Below are positions 15,235 to 28,370 of a DNA stretch of 62,500 nucleotides, one piece after another. Every line of letters starts with the position of its first letter. Positions within the stretch are counted from its first letter, which is position 1. Source of the stretch: Oricola indica (GTDB lineage: Bacteria; Pseudomonadota; Alphaproteobacteria; Rhizobiales; Rhizobiaceae); contig NZ_JAINFJ010000006.1 in the NCBI RefSeq assembly GCF_019966595.1, positions 1 to 62,500 of the forward strand. The letters are read 5' to 3'. The notes below the pieces were generated by a model that was not told where the DNA came from, searched no databases, and saw only the letters and a list, made by a program, of their open reading frames with translations. Both the position numbers and the translations under genes were made by a program.

Positions 15235-16659
15235 CTAGTCGATGAATTCGACGGTGACGCCCTTGGTGACAAGCCTTGCCAGTTCTGCCGCGTCCCAGTT
15301 GGTCAGGCGCACGCAGCCATGCGAGTTCGTCTTGCCGATTCGGTCGGGTTCCGGCGTGCCGTGAATTCCGTAAGTCGGTTTCGACAGGGCGATCCAGATC
15401 GAGCCGACCGGGCCGTTGGGGCCGGGCGGGATCGTCAGCACCTTGGTGTTCGTGCCCTGAACGAAATTCACCTTCGGATTGTAGGTGTAGTTGGGATCGA
15501 TGGCGACGCGATCGACCTGTACCAGGCCGGACGGCGAGGGGGTGTCGGACGAGCCGATGGTGGCCGGATAGGCGGCGATCAGACGCCCCGCCTCGTCATA
15601 GGCACGCACCTGTTCGTTCGCCTTGTCCGCCTCGATATGGGCGACGGAACGCTCGACGTTCTGGCCGACCGCGACGACGCGGATGGTCGTTCCGGCGCGG
15701 TAGAAATTCACATCGGGATTGAGCTGTTCCAGATAGTTCTGCGCCATGTGGAAGCGTTCCGCCAGCATTTCCGCCGGCGAGGTGAAGGACATGGCGGGCA
15801 TCTTCGCCTTTTCGGCGTAGTCGGTCGGGATGGACTCGGCGAACGGGCCGGCGACGTCCTCGGGCGTGATGACATATTGCGCGAAGGCCGGGCCGCCGGT
15901 GCGGTCGAGTTCCGCATCCAGCGTCGCTTCGTCCACCACCGTATAGGCCACGCCGGTCACCTGGCTGGCAGCGGCGACGGCCTTCCTGACATTGCTGCCC
16001 ATCTGGCCGTCGATCACGCCGGGCGAATAGCCAAGACGGTCGAGCAGGACCTGGAGCTTGACGACGACCGGTCCTTTCGAAGGGATGTTCGGTTCCGGGC
16101 GCGGCATGGCGGCGGTTTTGGTATTTGCCGCCGGCGTTTCTCCGGCGTCCGGGGCCGGGACGACCCGGGACTGCGGCGCCTGCGCATCCGGCGGGGTTAT
16201 CCGTGCGGGCGCATCCGGGTTCTGCTCCGCCAGCAATTCATCGAGGCTGCGGATACGCGAATTTCCGTCGCCGGGCGATCTTTCGTCGAGAGGCGCGCGC
16301 TCCACCGTTTCGGGAGCGGGGATCGGGTCTGCTGTTCCCGGGAAGTTCCGGGGCTGCGGCGGCGTCTGCGGCGCGGGCGGGAAATCGTTGCTGTCGTCGC
16401 GCGGGGTCGCGGCAAGCGGCGGGAGGACGCGCTCCAGCAGTCCCTTCAGGGGCTGCGGCTCTTCCACCGCAATGATGCGATTGGTCTGCCGGTCGAAGTA
16501 GACGCGACGGCCATGGCTGTCGACGAAAAATCCGACATCGGATTGCGCGACCTGGTATCGGGCGGCTTCCGGCGGCGCGCCTGCGGTTTCGGCATGGGCG
16601 GACATGGTGGCTGCCGCTGCCGTGATCGAGAGCAAGCCGAGGAGGACGAGGCGTTTCAT
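15235..16659 (-). CDS. L,D-transpeptidase (YkuD) with peptidoglycan-binding domain
   Basis: Periplasmic peptidoglycan cross-linking enzyme, 474 residues. A signal peptide (about 1-22, ending SAHA) is followed by a long Pro/Ala-rich linker (about 60-175), a PG_binding_1-like unit (VVVKLQVLLDRLGYSPGVIDGQ, about 185-220) and the YkuD domain (about 325-474). The catalytic motif NSHGCVRLTN lies near the C-terminus. The ATG at 16659 is chosen because it opens the signal peptide. L,D-transpeptidases are typical of polar-growing Hyphomicrobiales. The YjbR gene follows 6 bp downstream. Confidence 0.92.
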   Translation of the reverse strand: MKRLVLLGLLSITAAAATMSAHAETAGAPPEAARYQVAQSDVGFFVDSHGRRVYFDRQTNRIIAVEEPQPLKGLLERVLPPLAATPRDDSNDFPPAPQTPPQPRNFPGTADPIPAPETVERAPLDERSPGDGNSRIRSLDELLAEQNPDAPARITPPDAQAPQSRVVPAPDAGETPAANTKTAAMPRPEPNIPSKGPVVVKLQVLLDRLGYSPGVIDGQMGSNVRKAVAAASQVTGVAYTVVDEATLDAELDRTGGPAFAQYVITPEDVAGPFAESIPTDYAEKAKMPAMSFTSPAEMLAERFHMAQNYLEQLNPDVNFYRAGTTIRVVAVGQNVERSVAHIEADKANEQVRAYDEAGRLIAAYPATIGSSDTPSPSGLVQVDRVAIDPNYTYNPKVNFVQGTNTKVLTIPPGPNGPVGSIWIALSKPTYGIHGTPEPDRIGKTNSHGCVRLTNWDAAELARLVTKGVTVEFID

Positions 16660-16764
16660 TGGGGGATTCCCGGGACCATGGAAAAACGGTTCACGCGACA
16701 TCAATGTCCCGCAAGCGAATGTGTCCCTTCATTACCCAGAATTTTATACAATGTGGGCATGAAA

Positions 16765-16796
16765 ATGGCCGACCCGGCCGATTTTGGCCGGGTCGG
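16765..16796 (-). terminator. Intrinsic terminator after clpB
   Basis: Perfect 11-bp stem (CCGACCCGGCC with GGCCGGGTCGG, six-base loop) 16 bp beyond the clpB stop, followed on the minus strand by CCATTTTC. Confidence 0.75.
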
Positions 16797-16812
16797 GATG
16801 GTTATCGCAGCC

Positions 16813-19419
<2,607 letters not shown>

Positions 19420-19560
19420 TTTGGTCTCCAATCGTCCGGGCAGCCTCTCCTGAGCACTGGCCGGTTCATCTTTGACGGGTTCCCGCAAGCGGCAAACCAC
19501 TGGTCTAGACGGATATGGTGACTGACGACCTCGAAAAAAAGGGGAACCGGAGGACAAAGA

Positions 19561-19590
19561 AAAACCCGCCTCGCGCGAACGAAGCGGGTT
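19561..19590 (-). terminator. Intrinsic terminator after the DUF4167 gene
   Basis: Stem AACCCGC/GCGGGTT with a 14-base GC-containing loop, followed by TTTTCTTTG on the minus strand, 29 bp past the stop codon. It separates this gene from clpB. Confidence 0.7.
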
Positions 19591-19619
19591 CTTGAAATTT
19601 ACGTATTCCCGGTGCGGGA

Positions 19620-20288
19620 TCAGGCCTCGGCGGCGACCGATTCACCGTTTCCGGCGGCTTTTTCCTCGGCTGGCTTGTCACCGGCGCTTTCGCCATCGGA
19701 AGAGGTTTCTTCCTTCGTGCGGCGCGGTTTGCGCGGTCGGCGCGGCGCGCTGCGGCGCGCCTGGCCCGATGCGGCCTGTTCCTGTTCCTCAAGGGTAACT
19801 TCGACCGGCGTTTCGCCGATCACCGGCTGCGGCGCCTCGGAAGCATCCTGCCCGTTTTCGCGGGCATCGCCGTTCGGCTTGGAATCGGCTGACTGTTTTT
19901 CGCGGCCGCGGCGCTTTTCCTGCTTCTCGCGGTTATCGTCGTCATCCGATCCGTTGTCGGCGTTGTTGTCGCCACTGTTGTCGCCGTCCTGATCGTCGGA
20001 CTGGCCGCGTTCCTCACGCTGCGCCTGCATCTGGGCCTGCGCCGCCATGATGATGCGGTTGTAGTGTTCGGCGTGTTGCAGATAGTTCTCCGCCATCACG
20101 TTGTCGCCGGACGAAAGCGCGTCGCGGGCGAGCGTGGCGTATTTGTCGGCGATTACCTGCGCGTTGCCGCGGATCTTAACGTCCGGACCGTTGCTCTCGT
20201 AATTGCGGGAAAGCGGATTTTGGTTACGCCGATTGCCCCCGCCACTGTTGCGATTGCGCTGGCGGCGACCTTGCTGTTGTGGTCTCAT
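19620..20288 (-). CDS. DUF4167-domain protein
   Basis: Protein of 222 residues conserved in alphaproteobacteria. The N-terminal Arg/Gln/Gly/Asn-rich stretch suggests nucleic-acid binding. The DUF4167 domain (about residues 25-90) reads SNGPDVKIRGNAQVIADKY then ENYLQHAEHYNRI. The remainder is low-complexity acidic and then Lys/Arg/Ala-rich. Function unknown; the position between prmC and clpB is the usual one in Hyphomicrobiales, which supports the taxonomic call. Confidence 0.9.
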   Translation of the reverse strand: MRPQQQGRRQRNRNSGGGNRRNQNPLSRNYESNGPDVKIRGNAQVIADKYATLARDALSSGDNVMAENYLQHAEHYNRIIMAAQAQMQAQREERGQSDDQDGDNSGDNNADNGSDDDDNREKQEKRRGREKQSADSKPNGDARENGQDASEAPQPVIGETPVEVTLEEQEQAASGQARRSAPRRPRKPRRTKEETSSDGESAGDKPAEEKAAGNGESVAAEA

Positions 20289-20571
20289 CAGACTCTCATG
20301 TTGTCATTACAGTGCTTACAGATTGCGCGTTGCGCCGGATCGGTCCGGGCCAAAGCTTCCCCCTACTTTGCCCGGGCATACAAATTGTGTGTGTGCGTGC
20401 CTGTAGCCGATCTCGCACAATAGTCGGCGGTAGGCGGGTGTCCGCACGGTAACGTCAGTTTTTCCGTAGGGTGTCGGACTGGTGGCTTGGTTGAAACATG
20501 CCACTGTCTTTAGGTAGCGTTCCATTGCTGCATTGCCAAGTGATTTTTTCACTACAGCCAGCAAGTTTTTG

Positions 20572-21444
20572 TCATTTCACAAAAAAAAGTGTCCGATCAT
20601 GGCCCGAATAGTCCTTTCGTTCGCCTGTCTGGCGAAATCCCGAGGACCGAAAGAGATTCGTTACCGGTAATTTCTGGTCATGGCCGATTTCGACGCCGAG
20701 CGCACCGCTTTCGGTCAGAAACGATCCGGCTTGACTGGCCAGCAACCTGTAGGCTGACAAGCCGTCATGTCCGCCATCGAGGGCCGGCAACGGATCGTGA
20801 TCGCGCACATCCGTGTCGAGTTCGGCGATATCGGCGCTCGGAATATAGGGCGGATTGGACACGATCAGGTCGAAGGAGCCGGTAATCGCCTCGAACCAGT
20901 CGGACCAGACGGTTTCGAAGCGGTCGGCAAGGCCGCATGCCGCCGCATTGGCGTCCGCCGCTTCCAAGGCTTCGCGCGAGACGTCGGCCCCGACCGCCAC
21001 GGCCTGCGGCACGCAGGACAGGAGCGCCAGCGCGATCGCCCCGGTGCCGGTGCCGAGGTCGAGGATCCGGCAGGTGCCGTTGCGCGCGGCGGTATCGGTG
21101 ACGAAAGGCAAGACCAGATCGACAAGGGTCTCGGTATCCGGGCGCGGCACCAGCGTCGACGGATTGAGCTTCATCGGCAGGCCGTAGAATTCGCGTTCCC
21201 CGATGATTCGGTGGACGGGCTCGCGGCGCAGCCGGCGCTCGACAGAGGTCTCGAACCGTTCGATGGCGTCGGGCAGGACGATCCGGTTGGCGTCCGTGAT
21301 CCGGTCGAGCACGGTGAGCCCGGTCGCATGTTCGAGCAGAAGGCTCGTGTCGAGATCGGCGGTCTCGATGCCGACATCGGCAAGCCGGCGTCTTGCGTCG
21401 CGAAACAGGCTTTCGACGGAGCGGGGCGCGACGGATGCGTTCAC
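20572..21444 (-). CDS. prmC: Release-factor glutamine methyltransferase PrmC
   Basis: Methylates the GGQ glutamine of release factors RF1 and RF2 using SAM. It is a 290-residue protein with an N-terminal helical domain and a C-terminal methyltransferase. Motif I is [16 protein letters not shown] and the catalytic NPPY is in [14 protein letters not shown]. The start codon overlaps the stop of prfA by 4 bp (ATGA), so substrate and modifying enzyme are translated from the same message. Confidence 0.95.
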   Translation of the reverse strand: MNASVAPRSVESLFRDARRRLADVGIETADLDTSLLLEHATGLTVLDRITDANRIVLPDAIERFETSVERRLRREPVHRIIGEREFYGLPMKLNPSTLVPRPDTETLVDLVLPFVTDTAARNGTCRILDLGTGTGAIALALLSCVPQAVAVGADVSREALEAADANAAACGLADRFETVWSDWFEAITGSFDLIVSNPPYIPSADIAELDTDVRDHDPLPALDGGHDGLSAYRLLASQAGSFLTESGALGVEIGHDQKLPVTNLFRSSGFRQTGERKDYSGHDRTLFFVK

Positions 21445-22514
21445 GCGAGTTCCTCGGTCAAGAGCTTCGCTTGGTGGTCGGCGATCAGCGGGTCGATGAC
21501 ATCGTCCAGTTCGCCCTCCATCACACGGTCGAGCTTGTAGAGCGTCAGGTTGATGCGATGGTCGGTCAGGCGGCCCTGCGGGAAATTGTAGGTCCGGATG
21601 CGTTCCGACCTGTCGCCGGAGCCGACCTGCAGCCGGCGCGATTCGGCGCGCTCGTCCGCAGCCTTCTGGCGCTCCGCGTCATAGAGGCGCGCGCGCAGGA
21701 TCTCCATGGCGCGGGCCCGGTTCTGGTGCTGCGATTTCTCGGACTGCAAAACGACGATGCCGCTCGGGATATGCGTGATGCGCACCGCCGAATCGGTCGT
21801 GTTGACATGCTGGCCGCCGGCACCCGAGGCGCGCATGGTGTCGATGCGGATATCCTGGTCTCGGATCTCGACATCGACATCCTCGGCCTGGGGCAGAACC
21901 GCGACCGTGGCGGCGGAGGTGTGGATGCGTCCGCCCGCCTCGGTTTCGGGCACGCGCTGGACCCGGTGGACGCCCGATTCGAATTTCAGGCGCGAAAAGA
22001 CGCCGCGTCCCGAAACCATGGCGATGATTTCCTTGTAGCCGCCGGCGTCGCCCTCGGAGGCCGAGATGACCTCGACCTTCCAGCCGCGGCCGGATGCATA
22101 GCGCTCATACATGCGAAACAGGTCGCCGGCGAACAATGCCGCTTCCAGCCCGCCGGTACCGGCGCGGATTTCCAGGATGGCGTTCTTGGTGTCGGCCTCG
22201 TCCTTGGGCAGGAGCAGGATCTGGATTTCCTTTTCCAGACCCTCGATCTTCTCCTCGACCTCGGGCAATTCCGTTTCGGCCAGCATCCGCATCTCGCCAT
22301 CCGTCTCCTTGTCGGCAAGGAGCGTCTTCAGGTCGTCGCGTTCCGAGGTCGCGGCGGTGTAGGCGCGGATCTTGGCGACGATTTCCTCGAGCTCGGAATA
22401 TTCGGAGGCGAGCTTCACATAGGTGTCGCTGTCCGGGCCGCTCGCCATCTGGCTTTCCAGCATGGCGAAGCGCTTGACCATCTGGTCCATCTTGTCGGCG
22501 GGAAGTTCAATCAT
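21441..22514 (-). CDS. prfA: Peptide chain release factor 1
   Basis: RF1 of 357 residues, recognising UAA and UAG stop codons on the ribosome. The catalytic GGQ is in [15 protein letters not shown], and the codon-recognition domain carries the PAT-like segment in the [11 protein letters not shown] region. It lies 23 bp after ptsP and overlaps prmC by 4 bp, the usual lysC-ptsP-prfA-prmC order of Hyphomicrobiales. Confidence 0.97.
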   Translation of the reverse strand: MIELPADKMDQMVKRFAMLESQMASGPDSDTYVKLASEYSELEEIVAKIRAYTAATSERDDLKTLLADKETDGEMRMLAETELPEVEEKIEGLEKEIQILLLPKDEADTKNAILEIRAGTGGLEAALFAGDLFRMYERYASGRGWKVEVISASEGDAGGYKEIIAMVSGRGVFSRLKFESGVHRVQRVPETEAGGRIHTSAATVAVLPQAEDVDVEIRDQDIRIDTMRASGAGGQHVNTTDSAVRITHIPSGIVVLQSEKSQHQNRARAMEILRARLYDAERQKAADERAESRRLQVGSGDRSERIRTYNFPQGRLTDHRINLTLYKLDRVMEGELDDVIDPLIADHQAKLLTEELA

Positions 22515-22537
22515 GGCGCGGTGCGCTGGTCATGCTC

Positions 22538-24814
22538 TCAGCTGTAGGGGATGGCGTTGGTGTCCGCAAAATCGCGGATCATCGGAAGCATATCGGACGG
22601 ACCGCGATCATTTTCAATCGCCGCGTCGAGCGTGGCGGTCAGCGCGGCGAGGTCCGTGGCGAGCAGGGCGGCCTTGACCGGTCCGATCGCGGCGGCTGAC
22701 ATGGACAGGTCGCGGATGCCGATGGCGGCCAGCGCCAGGGCGCTGAGCGGACGGCCCGCGAGCTCGCCGCACAGCGTAAGCGACGTGCCATGCGCCTCCG
22801 CGGTCCGGGCAACCATGCGCAGGGCGCGCAGGAACGGTCTCGACAGCGGTTCGAACCGGGCGGCGATCTGCGGATTGCCGCGGTCGCTGGCGGTCAGGAA
22901 CTGGAACAGGTCGTTGGAGCCGATCGAGACGAAATCGACCGAGCGCATCAGCGCGTCGAGATCGAACAGAAGCGACGGAACCTCCAGCATCGCGCCGAGC
23001 CTGAGCCGGGTCGGCAGGCCATGGCCGAAGCGCGACAGGTGCTGGACCTCGCGATTGACTATGGCGCGGGCCTGCTCGATTTCGCCGACTTCGGTGATCA
23101 TCGGCAGCATGAGCCGCAATTCGCGCCCCGCCGACGCCTTCAGGAGCGCGCGCAATTGCGTGCGGAATATGCCGGGCCGGTCGAGCGAAAGGCGGATGGC
23201 CCGCCAGCCCAGCGCCGGATTTTCCTCCTGCGGGCCACTTCGGAAATAGGGAAGGATCTTGTCGCCGCCGATATCGAGCGACCGGAACGTCACCGGCTTC
23301 TTGCCGGCGGCCTCGATGACGCTTCTGTAGAGCGTTTCCTGCGCCTCGGCGCGCGGGAAGGCCTCGGCGATCATGAATTGCAGCTCGGTGCGGAACAGGC
23401 CGATGCCCTCGGCGCCGGATTCGTCGAGCTGCGGCAGATCGACGAGCAGTCCGGCGTTCATGTGCAGATGGAAATCGAGGCCGTCCTTGGTGACGGACGG
23501 CTTGTCGCGCAGATCGCGATATTCCTGCTGGCGGCGGGAGCGAAAGCGCACTTTCTCGGCGTAGGCCAGTTCGACGTCACTTTGCGGACGCAGGTGGACA
23601 TCGCCCGACAGGCCATCGACGATGATCGCGTCGGCGTTTTCGGACAGGGCGACGATGCCCTTGGCCTGGCCGACCACCGGTATGCTCATGGCGCGCGCGA
23701 CGATGACCACATGGCTCGTGGCGGCGCCGTCCTCGAGGACGATGCCGCGCAGGTTCTTGCGCGGATAATCGAGCAGTTCGGCGGCGCCCATGGTGCGCGC
23801 GACCAGGATCGTGTCGGGCGGCAGCTTCTCCTCGCGGCTGGCGGTGTCCTCGCCCAGCAATTCGCGCAGCAGGCGATTGGCGAGGTCGTCGAAATCGTTC
23901 ATGCGTTCGCGCAGATAGGGATCGCTGACGGCGGTCAGGCGCGCGCGCATGTCGCTCTGCACCTTCTCGACGCTGGCTTCGGCCGTCAGGCCGTTGCGGA
24001 TCGCTTCCTCGAGGCGGCGCACCCAGCCCTTGTCGTGGGCGAACATGCGATAGCTTTCCAGCACGTCGCGATGCTCGCCCTCGAAGGCGATCTCGCGGCG
24101 CGACAGCATGTCGTCGATGGTCAGCCGAAGGGAACTGAGCGCCGAGGCCAGCCGCTCGATCTCGGTGTCGCTGTCCTCGTTGAACAGGTTGGTGACGACG
24201 ATGCGGGGTTCGTGCAGCACGACATGGCCGAGGCCGATGCCTTCGGCCAGCGCGCGGCCGTTCGAGGTCACGGAGCGTGTCAGGTCGAGTTCGATGCCGG
24301 CGGTCGAGAGTCGCTTCAGGTCACCGGCGGCAATCAGTTCGCCGAGCACCATGGCGGTCGTTTCGAGGGCTTCCACCTCGTCGTCGCCATAGGCGCGATG
24401 CGCCTCGTTCTGGACAACGAGAACGCCGAGCGTCCGGCCGGCGCGCAGGATCGGCACGCCGAGGAAGGAGTTGTAGACCTCCTCGCCGGTCTCCGGGAGA
24501 TATTCAAAGGCGGGGTGCTTCTGGGCTTCGGCCAGGTTGAGCGGGCGTGCCGCCGAGGCGATCGTGCCGACAAGACCCTGGCCGAGGCGCAGGGCGGAGT
24601 TGTGGACCGCGGTCGGGTTCAGGCCGATCGTCGCGTAGAGTTCGAGAACGCCGTCGGCGCGCAGCACATAGGCGGAGCACACTTCGGCGACCATGTTCTG
24701 GGCGATCTGGCGCACGATCCTGTCGAGCCGCTCCTGCGGCTCCATCGGCTCCGCCATGATCTCGCGGAGCCGCTTCAGGAGGACACGTGGTCCGGCATCC
24801 GCCTCACGTAACAA
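22538..24814 (-). CDS. ptsP: PTS enzyme I-Ntr (PEP-protein phosphotransferase)
   Basis: First kinase of the nitrogen-type PTS, passing phosphate from PEP to NPr and on to EIIA-Ntr; a regulatory rather than sugar-transport chain. It has 758 residues: an N-terminal GAF domain (about 20-160), then EI N-terminal, swivelling His domain with catalytic His in GAATSHVVIVARAM, and the PEP-binding TIM barrel with the signature around IGSNDLFQFLTASDR and Cys in LCGELAG. The start is a TTG with GGGGAGAA upstream, giving MLREADAGPRVLLKRL as in relatives. The prfA gene follows 23 bp downstream. Confidence 0.95.
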   Translation of the reverse strand: MLREADAGPRVLLKRLREIMAEPMEPQERLDRIVRQIAQNMVAEVCSAYVLRADGVLELYATIGLNPTAVHNSALRLGQGLVGTIASAARPLNLAEAQKHPAFEYLPETGEEVYNSFLGVPILRAGRTLGVLVVQNEAHRAYGDDEVEALETTAMVLGELIAAGDLKRLSTAGIELDLTRSVTSNGRALAEGIGLGHVVLHEPRIVVTNLFNEDSDTEIERLASALSSLRLTIDDMLSRREIAFEGEHRDVLESYRMFAHDKGWVRRLEEAIRNGLTAEASVEKVQSDMRARLTAVSDPYLRERMNDFDDLANRLLRELLGEDTASREEKLPPDTILVARTMGAAELLDYPRKNLRGIVLEDGAATSHVVIVARAMSIPVVGQAKGIVALSENADAIIVDGLSGDVHLRPQSDVELAYAEKVRFRSRRQQEYRDLRDKPSVTKDGLDFHLHMNAGLLVDLPQLDESGAEGIGLFRTELQFMIAEAFPRAEAQETLYRSVIEAAGKKPVTFRSLDIGGDKILPYFRSGPQEENPALGWRAIRLSLDRPGIFRTQLRALLKASAGRELRLMLPMITEVGEIEQARAIVNREVQHLSRFGHGLPTRLRLGAMLEVPSLLFDLDALMRSVDFVSIGSNDLFQFLTASDRGNPQIAARFEPLSRPFLRALRMVARTAEAHGTSLTLCGELAGRPLSALALAAIGIRDLSMSAAAIGPVKAALLATDLAALTATLDAAIENDRGPSDMLPMIRDFADTNAIPYS

Positions 24815-24886
24815 GCACTTCTCCCCGCAAAATGTTGCCGCGCCGGGCAATTGCCCGCGCATCCTCCCATGGCATAGCCGTGCCGA

Positions 24887-26140
24887 CTAGACCTTGTCGA
24901 GACCGTAGACGTTGTGAAGCGTGCGCACGGCAAGTTCGCACCAGTCGCCGTCGATCAGGATCGAGATCTTGATCTCCGACGTCGTGATGGCGCGAATGTT
25001 GACGCTCTTGTCGGCCAGCGCCTTGAACGCGCTGGCGGCGACGCCGGCGTGACTGCGCATGCCGATGCCGATCACCGAGACCTTGGCAAGGCCCGTCTCC
25101 GACTGCACGGCCTCGTATCCGACCTCGTCCTTGACGCTTTCGAGCGCGTGCAGGGCCTTTTCGACATCCGTGCTCGGGACGGTGAAGGTCATGTCGGTAA
25201 ACTTGCCGTCTCCCGACACGTTCTGGACGATCATGTCGACATTGATGCCGGCCTCGGCAAGCGGGCCGAAGATCGCCGCGGAAACGCCGGGACGGTCCTG
25301 GACGCGGCGCAGGGAAATCTGCGCCTCGTCGCGCGTATAGGCGATGCCGGTCACATTTTGTTTTTCCACGATTTCATCCTCATCACAGATCAATGTGCCC
25401 GGCGGATTGTCGAAATCATCCATGCCGGGGGCGTCGGGCGCCTCGAAACTGGAGCGCACGAACGTGCGCACATTATGCACCATGGCTAGTTCGACCGAGC
25501 GAACCTGCAGAACCTTGGCCCCGAGCGACGCCATTTCGAGCATTTCCTCGAAGGAGACTTTCGCCAGCCGGCGCGCCTTGGGCTCGATGCGCGGGTCGGT
25601 CGTGTAGACGCCGTCGACATCAGTGTAGATGTCGCAACGGTCCGCATTGACGGCGGCGGCGATCGCTACGGCGCTTGTGTCGGAGCCGCCACGGCCGAGC
25701 GTCGAGACCCGATTGTCGGGCGCGACGCCCTGGAAACCCGCGATCACGGCGACTTGCCCGATGCCGAATCGTTCGATCAGGAGCGATCCGTTGATCTCGG
25801 CGATACGGGCGGCGCCATGGGCGTTGTCGGTGACGATCGGGATCTGCCAGCCCTGCCAGGACCGGGCGTCGACGCCCATCGATTGCAGGACGATCGCCAG
25901 CAGTCCGGCCGAGACCAGCTCGCCGCTGGCGACGATCGCGTCATATTCGCGGGCGTCGTGCATCGGCGAGGCGGCGCGGGTCAGGTCGACCAGTTCGTTC
26001 GTCCGGCCGGCCATGGCGGAGACGACGACGGCGACTTCGTGGCCGCTATCGACCTCCCGTTTCACATGCCGCGCGACATTGCGGATGCGATCGATATCGG
26101 CGACGGAAGTGCCGCCAAATTTCATGACGATACGGGCCAT
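24887..26140 (-). CDS. lysC: Aspartate kinase
   Basis: Phosphorylates L-aspartate, the entry to Lys/Thr/Met/diaminopimelate synthesis (417 aa). The kinase domain begins [12 protein letters not shown] and includes [15 protein letters not shown]; two C-terminal ACT domains (about 265-417) with the [10 protein letters not shown] pattern provide feedback control. It is encoded upstream of ptsP and divergently from ubiG, the common Hyphomicrobiales arrangement. No leader riboswitch was recognised in the 190-bp gap. Confidence 0.97.
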   Translation of the reverse strand: MARIVMKFGGTSVADIDRIRNVARHVKREVDSGHEVAVVVSAMAGRTNELVDLTRAASPMHDAREYDAIVASGELVSAGLLAIVLQSMGVDARSWQGWQIPIVTDNAHGAARIAEINGSLLIERFGIGQVAVIAGFQGVAPDNRVSTLGRGGSDTSAVAIAAAVNADRCDIYTDVDGVYTTDPRIEPKARRLAKVSFEEMLEMASLGAKVLQVRSVELAMVHNVRTFVRSSFEAPDAPGMDDFDNPPGTLICDEDEIVEKQNVTGIAYTRDEAQISLRRVQDRPGVSAAIFGPLAEAGINVDMIVQNVSGDGKFTDMTFTVPSTDVEKALHALESVKDEVGYEAVQSETGLAKVSVIGIGMRSHAGVAASAFKALADKSVNIRAITTSEIKISILIDGDWCELAVRTLHNVYGLDKV

Positions 26141-26329
26141 GGCAGGTGGGGTGCTCGATGGTTGGCTTCGTTATACGGGCGGGCATTGCCCGGCAGGTCG
26201 GAGCGCTCCATATCGAATTGCGGGAAATGCTGCAAGTTCGCCATTGATTTGCCTGCGGCGGTGCGGCCCCTTGACTTGGGCTGTGCGACGCCCGAGTTGA
26301 TGGCGAAGACCCGTACAGGACGAACCGAC

Positions 26330-27073
26330 ATGAATACCGGCGCAACGACGATCGACGAATCCGAAGTGGACCGCTTTTCGCGGATGGCCGCGGACTGGTG
26401 GAACCCGACGGGCAAGTTCAAGCCTTTGCACAAGTTCAATCCTGTGCGCCTGAGCTATATCCGCCAGACGGTGATCGAGCATTTCGGCCTGGACGCTGGC
26501 ACTGCACGACCGTTCGACGGCCTGCGCCTGCTCGATATCGGGTGCGGCGGCGGATTGCTGTCCGAACCGATGGCGCGGCTCGGCGCCGAGGTGGTCGGGG
26601 CGGATGCCTCGGAAACCAATATCGAAATCGCGCGTCTCCATGCGGGCCAGTCCGGGCTCGATATCGATTATCGCGCGACCACGTCGGAAGCGCTCGAAGC
26701 GGCCGGCGAAAGCTTCGATGTCGTTTTGAACATGGAAGTCGTCGAGCATGTCTCCGACGTCGATCTCTACATGAAATCATGCGCGGCAATGGTTCGTCCC
26801 GGCGGGTTGATGGTCGTGGCGACGATCAACCGGACCATGAAGGCCTATGGTCTCGCGATCATCGGCGCGGAGCACATTCTGCGCTGGCTGCCGAAGGGTA
26901 CGCATCAATACGAAAAACTGGTGACGCCGCAGGAACTGGAAGACGCGCTTGCCGGGACGGGCGTCGACATCGTGCGGCGAACGGGCGTGAGCTTCAATCC
27001 GCTGGCCGACGAGTGGCGCCAGTCGCGCGACATGGACGTCAACTACATGGTGGTCGCCGAACGGCCGCGCTGA
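26330..27073 (+). CDS. ubiG: Ubiquinone biosynthesis O-methyltransferase UbiG
   Basis: SAM-dependent enzyme making both O-methylations in ubiquinone synthesis (247 aa). The UbiG opening [20 protein letters not shown] and [12 protein letters not shown] is followed by motif [33 protein letters not shown] and the C-terminal [11 protein letters not shown]. The ATG at 26330 is preferred (AGGA ten bases upstream); an in-frame ATG at 26300 would add ten residues. It is divergent from lysC. Confidence 0.95.
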   Translation: MNTGATTIDESEVDRFSRMAADWWNPTGKFKPLHKFNPVRLSYIRQTVIEHFGLDAGTARPFDGLRLLDIGCGGGLLSEPMARLGAEVVGADASETNIEIARLHAGQSGLDIDYRATTSEALEAAGESFDVVLNMEVVEHVSDVDLYMKSCAAMVRPGGLMVVATINRTMKAYGLAIIGAEHILRWLPKGTHQYEKLVTPQELEDALAGTGVDIVRRTGVSFNPLADEWRQSRDMDVNYMVVAERPR

Positions 27074-27080
27074 AGCGGCG

Positions 27081-27509
27081 TCAGTTCAGGTCCTCGGGCA
27101 GGTCGGGAAGCGGCAGGATCTCGACGCCTTCGTCGAGCAGGCTCGAAACCTCGTCGGGCGTCGCCTTGCCGTAAATTCCGCGCGGATCGGATTCGCCATA
27201 GTGGATTTTTCGGGCTTCCTCGGGAAACCGCGTTCCGACATCCTCGCCGCTCTTTCGAACCTCGCGCGCCATTGCGCGCATTTTCTCCACCACCTCGCGC
27301 TGCATCGCGTGGCCGATGGCCACAGCGACTTCCTCGCGTTTGGCGGCGGTCGTGACATTCGGCGCCATGAGTCCCTTGGAGACGTGGCTCGAACCGCAGG
27401 TCGGGCATTCCAGCAGGCCGCGTTTTCTCTGCGTTTCGTAGTCGCCGCTGTCGCGGAACCACGCCTCGAAGTCGTGGCCGTTGTCACAATTGAGCGAAAA
27501 CTTGATCAA
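27081..27509 (-). CDS. DUF1178-family protein
   Basis: Conserved alphaproteobacterial protein of 142 residues, function unknown. It begins MIKFSLNCDNGHDFEAWF and has a CPTCGSSHVSKGLMAP segment, so a small metal-binding site with the earlier Cys/His is possible. The start is a TTG with GGAG seven bases upstream; homologues begin exactly there. It is the last gene of a grxC-nitrilase-DUF1178 operon (22-bp gap), an order often seen in this group. Confidence 0.88.
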   Translation of the reverse strand: MIKFSLNCDNGHDFEAWFRDSGDYETQRKRGLLECPTCGSSHVSKGLMAPNVTTAAKREEVAVAIGHAMQREVVEKMRAMAREVRKSGEDVGTRFPEEARKIHYGESDPRGIYGKATPDEVSSLLDEGVEILPLPDLPEDLN

Positions 27510-27531
27510 AAGCGTGCTCCGGTCGGTCCAA

Positions 27532-28368
27532 CTATTGTGCATCCACCAGATTAAACGGGCGTATATTCTTCAGGTTCGGAATCTTGCCGCGCGCCTCGGC
27601 CACCTGCTCGAGATCGATCTCGGCGATGATCACGCCGGGCTCGTCATCGTCCTTCTCGGCCAGGATGCGGCCCCAGGGATCGATGATCATCGAATGTCCG
27701 TAGGTTTCGCGTCCGTCCTCATGCGTCCCGCCTTGGGCCGCGGATACGACGAAGGCGCCGTTCTCGACCGCGCGGGCGCGCAGAAGCACGTGCCAGTGCG
27801 CCTCGCCCGTCTGGCGGGTAAAGGCGGCCGGCGTTGTCAGTATCTCTGCGCCAGCGAGCGCCTGGCGGCGGAAAATGTCCGGGAAACGTACGTCGTAACA
27901 GATCGCGAGACCAAGACAGGCTTTCCCGATATCGGCGGTCACCGCGCGGTCACCGGGCTCGTAAATCGCGGATTCGCGCCAGCTTTCGCCATTGTCGAGA
28001 TCGACATCGAACATGTGGATCTTGTCGTAGGACACCCGCAAGGTTCCGTCTGGTGCAAACAGGAATGCACGGTTCGCGACCTTGCCGTCGCCGCGATCGA
28101 TCGGCGTCGAGCCGACATGCAGCCAGACGGAAAGCTCTTTCGACAGTCTGCCTGCGGAAGACACGATCGGATCGTCATCCTGAGCGAAGATCGACTCCAT
28201 CAGCGCGGCCCGGTTTTTCTGGATCAGCCCGGTCATTTCCGGTGTCTGGACATACCCGGCGCCCTTCGACGCCGCCGCGCGAACCAGCGTCTCGAAGGCG
28301 TCGCGGTTGGTTGCGACGTCGGTGGTCGAACGCATCTGGACCGCGGCGCATGTCAGGCTGCGTGTCAT
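27532..28368 (-). CDS. Carbon-nitrogen hydrolase (Nit1-like amidase)
   Basis: Cytoplasmic nitrilase-superfamily enzyme of 278 residues. The Glu-Lys-Cys triad is visible: Glu in YVQTPEMTGL, Lys in VSYDKIHMFDVD, Cys in GLAICYDVRFPDIFR. The close resemblance to Nit1-type enzymes suggests hydrolysis of deaminated glutathione, a metabolite repair job, and the neighbour being glutaredoxin fits a thiol theme. The start at 28368 is two bases after the grxC stop. Confidence 0.9.
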   Translation of the reverse strand: MTRSLTCAAVQMRSTTDVATNRDAFETLVRAAASKGAGYVQTPEMTGLIQKNRAALMESIFAQDDDPIVSSAGRLSKELSVWLHVGSTPIDRGDGKVANRAFLFAPDGTLRVSYDKIHMFDVDLDNGESWRESAIYEPGDRAVTADIGKACLGLAICYDVRFPDIFRRQALAGAEILTTPAAFTRQTGEAHWHVLLRARAVENGAFVVSAAQGGTHEDGRETYGHSMIIDPWGRILAEKDDDEPGVIIAEIDLEQVAEARGKIPNLKNIRPFNLVDAQ

Positions 28369-28370
28369 GG

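Noticed and set aside
19420-19560. A heat-shock (RpoH) promoter upstream of clpB
   Set aside because: CTTG is present but no acceptable -10 is seen at a fitting distance.
20289-20571. A small RNA or gene in the 283-bp gap upstream of the DUF4167 gene
   Set aside because: Only short A/T runs and weak hairpins are visible; no terminator-like structure or conserved frame was recognised.
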